Positions 7,601-10,031 of a stretch of DNA of 10,031 nt are shown here, in pieces (position 1 is the stretch's first letter; the number at the start of each line of letters is the position of its first letter). Location of the stretch: positions 1-10,031 of the forward strand of contig JBKQSL010000323.1 of assembly GCA_052143655.1 (NCBI GenBank), read 5' to 3'. The DNA comes from CAVSUR01 sp052143655. GTDB lineage: Bacteria; Actinomycetota; Actinomycetes; Streptosporangiales; Streptosporangiaceae. The notes beneath the pieces are model-generated. The model had not been told where the DNA came from, searched no databases, and saw nothing but the letters and a program-made list of their open reading frames with translations. The translations under genes were made by a program, and so were the position numbers.

Positions 7601-7844
7601 GCTCGATGCGATCCCGGCCGAGCACCGAGCGCAGTCGGCTGACCAGCACCGCCAGCTGGTCCTCCGGCCGCGATGGCGGGGTATCTCCCCACAGGGCGTC
7701 GACCAGCACGTCCGCGGGCACGACCTCGCCCGCCGCCAGCGCCAGGACCCGCAGCGTCAGCCGGCCCTTCCGGCTGCCCACTGCCTGCTGCTCGACGCCA
7801 TCCACGGCGACCTCACCGAGTACGCGCACCGCGAGCGACCTCAT
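4383..7844 (-). CDS. SARP-like regulator: winged helix, BTAD, AAA-type ATPase, TPR
   Basis: A large transcriptional regulator of the AfsR/SARP superfamily, 1153 codons. Domains in order: OmpR-type winged helix (about 5-95, with RKGRLTLRVLALAAGEVVP, DALWGDTPP at 49-57, and DGGYLL wing); BTAD helical domain (about 97-240, ending LGADPSPETTAVYTAIL); ATPase with Walker A GEAGIGKT at 285-292 and Walker B LVLVIDDAH at 396-404; AAA-associated helical and winged parts; then alpha-helical TPR-like repeats to about residue 1050. It resembles LAL-type regulators but has no C-terminal LuxR helix-turn-helix; DNA binding is N-terminal. The ATG at 7844 opens directly on the winged helix; the frame stays open to 8522 only by lack of stops. 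A GTG six codons in is an alternative. No Shine-Dalgarno; TTTGAT lies 6 nt upstream. Residues from about 1051 to 1153 are antisense to the methyltransferase gene and look like shadow sequence (rich in S, R, A, T, C). A single TTA leucine codon is at 4713-4715 (residue 1044). It probably activates the flanking promoters that carry GCTGCAA repeats. Confidence 0.92.
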   Translation of the reverse strand: MRSLAVRVLGEVAVDGVEQQAVGSRKGRLTLRVLALAAGEVVPADVLVDALWGDTPPSRPEDQLAVLVSRLRSVLGRDRIEHRDGGYLLNCDWVDASELAALTDETQRRRRAGNVLGAAAAARVALSLLRGGDPPPLPGEWAQLRLAGLERLAARARQAAATALLEAGDWMAAADAAQAALDRDRYDEPALRILLRAYVAGGREGAALAAYAEAREHLSEELGADPSPETTAVYTAILRGELPSQPPPPERAGAGLVGRDDELACLDAVAARARDGPAEIVVVDGEAGIGKTALLRTWASQRAAAGDTVLLATCGQLDQTMPLDAVLRALADALRRLVPEISATVLGGDALTLAPVLGTAEGPRELPMMADSMLGPAVLYAALTRVIGRLARRGPLVLVIDDAHLAGLPQSNWLRFLRRENVPVTVLAAARSGEGLPLPATALMHLDVLGRAAAAQLTGTARADELYERSAGHPLFLTELAQQATRAELPASLVESVSQRCDELGAAGVMLRTAAVIGAELDIDLLAALLGRPAVGILDQAEQAATRQLLTEYGGAFRFRHELVREALAASASASRSALLHRQAGRVLARRPDADPAVVAHHARQGGDLALASRALRDAAARAAERFDHAAAEALLDDALRLHPDPEGWLERARVRTRRGRYGEALRDVERAAAAGAAALEVGAWACYFDRRFGQAAQFAADGALAAADPATRSRCLSVGGRTRHAAGELAEAEALLAEAFTLAQGSDRVTAAAWLGVLRAHQSRSADALALLRPAARAREGATHTSATLHALLFTGHAHALAGRPALALDTFARYTAEVERRQVPRFAGRAVNFAGWVLRSLGAADQARDHHLEALEAGQSHGTAEVVIAALEDLAEQAVESGDASTAQSRLAQARALLRGDLVFGWRLELKHQLITARLALLCDDAERTLAVAGALESRAAALGIPRYEGVARLLGHRARRALGLPVDLGLAAADLELIQASVAIEAWWWTGEAAAELSVPGWLDRAAGSAARLAGSAGDYAGVLQRAADQRLSRWQALARLRSGTLAAQLAVSTSMETTSGPVPATADSAARRTLARSGPASDPTNGAMCAMPSRQEASSAGAAIPVSTGTVCSRTWRKPASAACRASAAGSRDCGSTLRLNVTYHPGGR

Positions 7845-7850
7845 GCAGGT

Positions 7851-7856
7851 ATCAAA
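7851..7856 (-). promoter_or_regulatory. Candidate -10 of the regulator, leaderless geometry
   Basis: On the minus strand TTTGAT is followed by 6 nt and the regulator ATG. A weak -35-like TGGCAA lies 17 bp further upstream (7874-7879). Direct-repeat copy B (7886-7903) stands just beyond that, so the regulator could also control itself. The sequence evidence is modest. Confidence 0.35.
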
Positions 7857-7885
7857 CCCCCCGCCAGCGCGAGTTGCCACCGCCC

Positions 7886-7903
7886 GCTGCAAGCCGGCTG
7901 CAA
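7886..7903 (+). promoter_or_regulatory. SARP-type direct-repeat operator, copy B
   Basis: GCTGCAA at 7886-7892 and 7897-7903, starts 11 bp apart, identical in heptamers and spacing to copy A at 2364-2381; only the 4-nt linkers differ (GCCG here, CCTG there). It lies in the 117-bp gap between the divergent regulator and cupin genes, as expected for an autoregulated pathway-specific SARP and its target. Confidence 0.7.
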
Positions 7904-7918
7904 CCTGCCCGGGGCAGG
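7904..7918. promoter_or_regulatory. 15-nt inverted repeat over the cupin -10
   Basis: CCTGCCC-G-GGGCAGG is a perfect inverted repeat with one central base. It begins directly after direct-repeat copy B and its right arm overlaps the candidate -10 (CAGGCT, 7915-7920). It could be a second operator, for example for a dimeric repressor, or chance in GC-rich DNA. No equivalent exists at copy A. Confidence 0.35.
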
Positions 7919-7920
7919 CT
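7915..7920 (+). promoter_or_regulatory. Candidate -10 of the cupin gene
   Basis: CAGGCT resembles actinobacterial -10 elements (TAGPuPuT-like) and lies 11 nt after direct-repeat copy B, the same gap as CACGAT after copy A. It would start transcription near 7927, about 35 nt before the ATG. Confidence 0.5.
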
Positions 7921-7948
7921 GAACGCGAGTTCCGGCCAGCCAGTGAGA

Positions 7949-7954
7949 AAGGAA
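7949..7954 (+). promoter_or_regulatory. Ribosome binding site of the cupin gene
   Basis: AAGGAA within GAGAAAGGAAAC, 7 nt before the ATG at 7962; supports that start. Confidence 0.65.
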
Positions 7955-7961
7955 ACCCGCA

Positions 7962-8321
7962 ATGAGCAGCCAGGCAGAACAGAAGAGCTTCTCCGCGCCC
8001 GACGAGACCCGCAGCTTCGAGCGTGGCACCCTCGACCTGCTCACGATCGGCGGAGCCGAAATCGGCCGCCTGACGCTGCAGCCCGGCTGGCGCTGGGCCG
8101 ATCACGTCAAGCCGCTCGCGGGCACTGAGCTCTGCGAGGCGCCGCACTTCCAGTACCACGTGCAGGGCACCCTGCACATCGTGATGGCAGACGGCACTGA
8201 GTTCGACGCCCGGCCCGGCGACGTCACCGCCCTGCCCCAGGGCCACGACGCCTGGGTCGTGGGGGATCAGCCGGTCATCGTCGTCGACTGGTACGGGGCC
8301 AGCAACTACGCCCGCTCTTAA
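7962..8321 (+). CDS. Small single-domain cupin protein
   Basis: A 119-residue cytosolic protein of one double-stranded beta-helix. Visible: GAEIGRLTLQPGWRW (31-45) as first strands; the cupin core with H48, E56, H62 and H66 as possible metal ligands (HFQYHVQGTLHIVMADG, 62-78); a tight turn ARPGDVTALPQGHDAWVVGDQP (83-104) with the PGD and GH(D) features of cupin motif 2 and H95; then strand VIVVDWYG. Cupins of this size serve as dioxygenases, isomerases, epimerases or ligand-binding sensors, and none of these can be chosen here. The ATG follows AAGGAA by 7 nt. The gene is divergent from the SARP-like regulator and carries the shared direct-repeat operator in its promoter, so it is likely a target of that regulator. 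A GC hairpin follows 18 nt after the stop, so it is probably monocistronic. Confidence 0.88.
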   Translation: MSSQAEQKSFSAPDETRSFERGTLDLLTIGGAEIGRLTLQPGWRWADHVKPLAGTELCEAPHFQYHVQGTLHIVMADGTEFDARPGDVTALPQGHDAWVVGDQPVIVVDWYGASNYARS

Positions 8322-8339
8322 GACCATCGTTTTCCGGCA

Positions 8340-8367
8340 GCCGTCGGCGGCGTGCACCGCCGGCGGC
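8340..8367 (+). terminator. Strong GC hairpin after the cupin gene
   Basis: GCCGTCGGCGG (8340-8350) pairs with CCGCCGGCGGC (8357-8367): 11 bp with one G-U wobble around a 6-nt loop. It begins 18 nt after the cupin stop. There is no following T tract, so it would be a U-less terminator of the kind frequent in actinobacteria, or a 3'-end stabilising hairpin. Confidence 0.6.
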
Positions 8368-8798
8368 GACGACGGCATCTGCCCGGCCAGCGGCAGCAGG
8401 CCCCGGTCGGCGAGCCGACCGCGGCAGCGCCGAAGCGGTTCCGCCTCCACGACAGCAGCGTCGTCAGCGGTACCCGCTCGGCCGCGCCAGCAGCATCGCG
8501 CATCGCCCGGCCCGGCCGCCACTCGCCGCCCGCGGCCGGGCCCATCCAGGCTGCCCGTCCTCGGTGCGGCACGACCACCGGACTCGACCCGGTCAGCCGG
8601 CTGACTTTCAGCACGCCAGCGGGAACCCGGCGTGCCTGCGCGTGCGTTACCGCCGGTGCTGGCTCTGCTCGAGGACGAGAGCCGCAGCCAGCCGTTGGAG
8701 AGTACTCAGTGCGGGCTGATCAGGCAGGAAGGCCCGCTCATTGGCCCGTTACCGGGTCCGTCACGCCCTGGATGATGTGCGGTGTCAGAGGCTGGGCC
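8368..8798. other. Intergenic region without a credible gene
   Basis: Between the cupin hairpin and the hydrolase promoter no frame has a family-like product. Open frames on both strands (for example plus 8352-8801) are rich in R, P, A, G and lack ribosome binding sites. The only local structure noted is a hairpin at 8577-8593 (ACCGG and CCGGT arms with a 7-nt loop), which runs into a perfect 14-nt palindrome GTCAGCCGGCTGAC at 8592-8605. The role of both is unknown. Confidence 0.6.
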
Positions 8799-8804
8799 TA
8801 GAGT
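8799..8804 (+). promoter_or_regulatory. Candidate -10 of the hydrolase gene
   Basis: TAGAGT fits the actinobacterial TAnnnT hexamer and lies 33 nt before the ATG at 8838. No convincing -35 is present at 17-18 bp. Confidence 0.4.
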
Positions 8805-8827
8805 GGCCGAGTCCAGGATCCGCTTCC

Positions 8828-8833
8828 GGGAGG
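8828..8833 (+). promoter_or_regulatory. Ribosome binding site of the hydrolase gene
   Basis: GGGAGG (within GGGAGGTG), 4 nt before the ATG at 8838; fixes that start. Confidence 0.75.
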
Positions 8834-8837
8834 TGCC

Positions 8838-9395
8838 ATGACCACGCTCGTCAACAGGCCCGATACCGCGCTGCTCGTCATCGACGTGCAGAACGGCGTC
8901 GTGGGGGAGGCCTACCACCGGGACACCGTTGTCGCCAACGTCGCCGCCCTGGTCGACAAGGCCCGCACGGCCGGCGCGGCCGTGGTCTGGGTCCAGCACA
9001 GCGGCACCGATATGCCGCGAGACAGCGAGGGCTGGCAGTACGTGCCCGAGCTCAAGCGGCGCGACGACGAGCCGCTGGTGCACAAGACCTACGCCGACTC
9101 GTTCGAGGACACTGACCTGGAGCAGGTGCTCGCCGCGCGCGGTATCGGCCGGCTCATCGTCGCGGGCGCGCAGACCGACGAGTGCATCCGGTCGACACTG
9201 CACGGCGCGATCACCCGCGGCTACGACGCGACGCTGGTCGCCGATGCCCACACGACGGAGGACTTGTCGGAGTTCGGCGCGCCGCCCCCCGACAAGGTCA
9301 TCGCCCACACGAACCTGTACTGGCAGTACCACAAGGCTCCTGGCCGGACCGCGGGCACGGTCAGCACCGCCGAGGTCGACTTCACTGCTCGCTGA
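8838..9395 (+). CDS. Isochorismatase-family cysteine hydrolase
   Basis: A 185-residue alpha/beta hydrolase of the isochorismatase-like (cysteine hydrolase) family, whose members cleave C-N or C-O bonds in substrates such as nicotinamide, N-carbamoylsarcosine, isochorismate or ureidoacrylate. The catalytic triad is visible: D16 in LLVIDVQNG, K83 in VHKTYADSF, and C116 in GAQTDECIRST, with the GAQT stretch giving the usual cis-peptide turn before the cysteine. Further family features are AAVVWVQHSGTDM (47-59), the FEDTDLEQVLAARGIGRLIVAG stretch (89-110), and TLHGAITRGYDATLVADAHTT (120-140). Length is normal for the family and the protein is cytosolic. The ATG has a good Shine-Dalgarno. It has its own candidate promoter and overlaps the convergent MmcQ-like gene by 14 bp. 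The D/K/C residues do not discriminate the substrate. Confidence 0.94.
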   Translation: MTTLVNRPDTALLVIDVQNGVVGEAYHRDTVVANVAALVDKARTAGAAVVWVQHSGTDMPRDSEGWQYVPELKRRDDEPLVHKTYADSFEDTDLEQVLAARGIGRLIVAGAQTDECIRSTLHGAITRGYDATLVADAHTTEDLSEFGAPPPDKVIAHTNLYWQYHKAPGRTAGTVSTAEVDFTAR

Positions 9396-9795
9396 GCCAG
9401 GCCGCGGCGCGGGCGGGGGAGGCCCGGGAGAGCCAGGCGTCCTGAATGACCTCGGTCAGCTCCTGCCGGGTGAGTTCCCCGACCCGGCTGGCGCGCACCA
9501 GCACCGAGCAGTGGCCGTCGAAGTGCGGCGTGCTGAAGAACGGCGATCCGGGGTCTTGGATCAGTGCCTGCTTGTCGGATTCTGACGCCACCCAGAACAC
9601 GATCACGTCCGGGTGGCGCTCGCCGGTGACGGGATCAGCGGCGTCGGGACGGGGCGTGCGGAAGAACACGAAGGACTTGCCGCCGACCTGATAGACGGGG
9701 TTCCCGCCCGGTCCGTGCCAGACCCTCACATGCGGCATGCTCATGGCCAGCTCGTGGACATCCGCGACTCGCGCGCGGCGCGCTGGTGACGCCAT
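9382..9795 (-). CDS. MmcQ/YjbR-like protein
   Basis: A 137-residue protein of the MmcQ/YjbR family, a small alpha+beta CyaY-like fold often labelled DNA-binding; its biological role is not settled. The features are typical: an N-terminal helix with VADVHELAMSMPHV (10-23); PVYQVGGKSFVFFRTPRP (33-50), the conserved strand pair with GKSF; DVIVFWVASESDKQALIQDPGSPFFSTPHFDGHCSVLVR (63-101), with the FFxTPHFDGH-like signature before the strand; and a C-terminal helix ending in the WLSRASPARAAAWL segment. The ATG at 9795 is chosen because family similarity starts there; the frame continues to 10020 without support. No Shine-Dalgarno precedes it, but TACGCT lies 6 nt upstream, consistent with a leaderless message. 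Its 3' end overlaps the hydrolase gene tail to tail by 14 bp, and no terminator is seen between the two. Confidence 0.88.
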   Translation of the reverse strand: MASPARRARVADVHELAMSMPHVRVWHGPGGNPVYQVGGKSFVFFRTPRPDAADPVTGERHPDVIVFWVASESDKQALIQDPGSPFFSTPHFDGHCSVLVRASRVGELTRQELTEVIQDAWLSRASPARAAAWLSEQ

Positions 9796-9801
9796 GCCAG
9801 C

Positions 9802-9807
9802 AGCGTA
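9802..9807 (-). promoter_or_regulatory. Candidate -10 of the MmcQ-like gene, leaderless geometry
   Basis: On the minus strand TACGCT (matches TAnnnT) is followed by 6 nt and the ATG at 9795, so transcription would begin at or next to the start codon. This is the same spacing as at hypF and the regulator. Confidence 0.45.
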
Positions 9808-9919
9808 GGCGCGATCCGGCCAGGTCCGTCCGATGTCCGGCCCAGGCGCCAGGTCCGCGCCGCTGACGGATCTGGTGCTCAGCCGCTCCGAGGATCCTGC
9901 CGCAAATGACACGGCCGCG

Positions 9920-9925
9920 TACAGT
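9920..9925 (+). promoter_or_regulatory. Candidate -10 of a rightward promoter
   Basis: TACAGT fits TAnnnT and lies 39 nt before the ATG at 9965. No good -35 at the usual distance. It could serve a gene that continues past the right edge. Confidence 0.35.
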
Positions 9926-9964
9926 CCTGCTGACCACAGTTTCACCGACTCGCATCGAGGCGTT

Positions 9965-10031
9965 ATGACCATGACCCGGCGCATGCTCGCCCCCTTGCGC
10001 CCTGCTGCCCGGTTTCTCACCGGATCCGCCT
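9965..10031 (+). CDS. Possible 5' end of an unidentified gene, truncated by window edge
   Basis: An open frame starts at ATG 9965, 4 nt after GAGG (9957-9960), with a second ATG at 9971, and runs to the end without a stop. The readable part begins MTMTRRMLAPLRPAARFL: a basic, moderately hydrophobic start that could be the n-region of a signal peptide or simply a disordered N-terminus. It is divergent from the MmcQ-like gene, and a TACAGT hexamer lies upstream. With only 22 codons visible no family can be named, and the frame may not be coding. Confidence 0.3.
   Translation, partial: MTMTRRMLAPLRPAARFLTGSA

Noticed and set aside
7845..8522. Extension of the regulator frame upstream by 226 codons.
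   Set aside because: The winged helix begins at the ATG at 7844, and the extension would be antisense to the cupin gene and its promoter; its residues have no domain character.
8560..8640. A tRNA gene on the minus strand.
   Set aside because: Only the T-arm-like hairpin and a partial outer stem fit; the anticodon arm, the D arm and the total length do not.
8352..8801. 149-codon plus-strand open frame in the gene-free region.
   Set aside because: It starts inside the terminator hairpin, has no ribosome binding site, and has R/P/A-rich low-information composition.
9796..10020. N-terminal extension of the MmcQ-like protein by 75 residues.
   Set aside because: Family similarity begins at the ATG at 9795; the extension has no motif and crosses the candidate promoters of both this gene and a rightward gene.

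Overview
The window is very GC-rich, with G/C-heavy third codon positions, Shine-Dalgarno sites of the AGGAGG/GGGAGG type, and a large AfsR/SARP-type regulator (winged helix, BTAD domain, ATPase). Together these point to a filamentous actinomycete (Streptomyces, Streptosporangiales or a relative). The genus cannot be fixed from the sequence. No rRNA, convincing tRNA, CRISPR array, insertion sequence or phage gene is visible.

Layout. (1) 4-2289, minus strand: complete hypF, the carbamoyltransferase that starts cyanide-ligand synthesis for [NiFe]-hydrogenases. (2) 2290-2433: a divergent control region holding a GCTGCAA direct repeat with 11-bp phasing. (3) 2434-4692, plus strand: a tight operon of an NTF2/SnoaL-like small protein, an aminoglycoside-phosphotransferase-fold protein whose HGD catalytic motif reads HGN, and a class I SAM-dependent methyltransferase. 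The junction of the last two genes is built of 15-bp tandem repeats. (4) 4383-7844, minus strand: a 1153-codon SARP-like regulator, convergent with the methyltransferase gene and overlapping it by 310 bp. (5) 7845-7961: a second divergent control region with the same GCTGCAA repeat at the same phasing and the same distance to a -10-like hexamer. (6) 7962-8321, plus strand: a small cupin, followed by a strong GC hairpin. (7) 8322-8837: 516 bp without a credible gene. (8) 8838-9395, plus strand: an isochorismatase-family cysteine hydrolase. (9) 9382-9795, minus strand: a MmcQ/YjbR-like protein, overlapping the hydrolase tail to tail by 14 bp. (10) 9796-10031: a divergent intergenic region and the possible first codons of another gene running off the right edge.

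How the genes may work together. SARP regulators bind direct heptamer repeats spaced by one helical turn just upstream of -10 elements. The two GCTGCAA-N4-GCTGCAA sites, each with 11 nt between the repeat and a CAnnnT hexamer, sit before the NTF2-like/phosphotransferase-like/methyltransferase operon and before the cupin gene that diverges from the regulator. The simplest reading is a small regulon: one pathway-specific regulator controlling a four-gene set that probably modifies or binds a small molecule. The product is unknown. hypF, the hydrolase and the MmcQ-like gene look like unrelated neighbours, although hypF shares the control region at 2290-2433. All three minus-strand genes have a -10-like hexamer exactly 6 nt before the start codon and no good Shine-Dalgarno site, which suggests leaderless transcripts.
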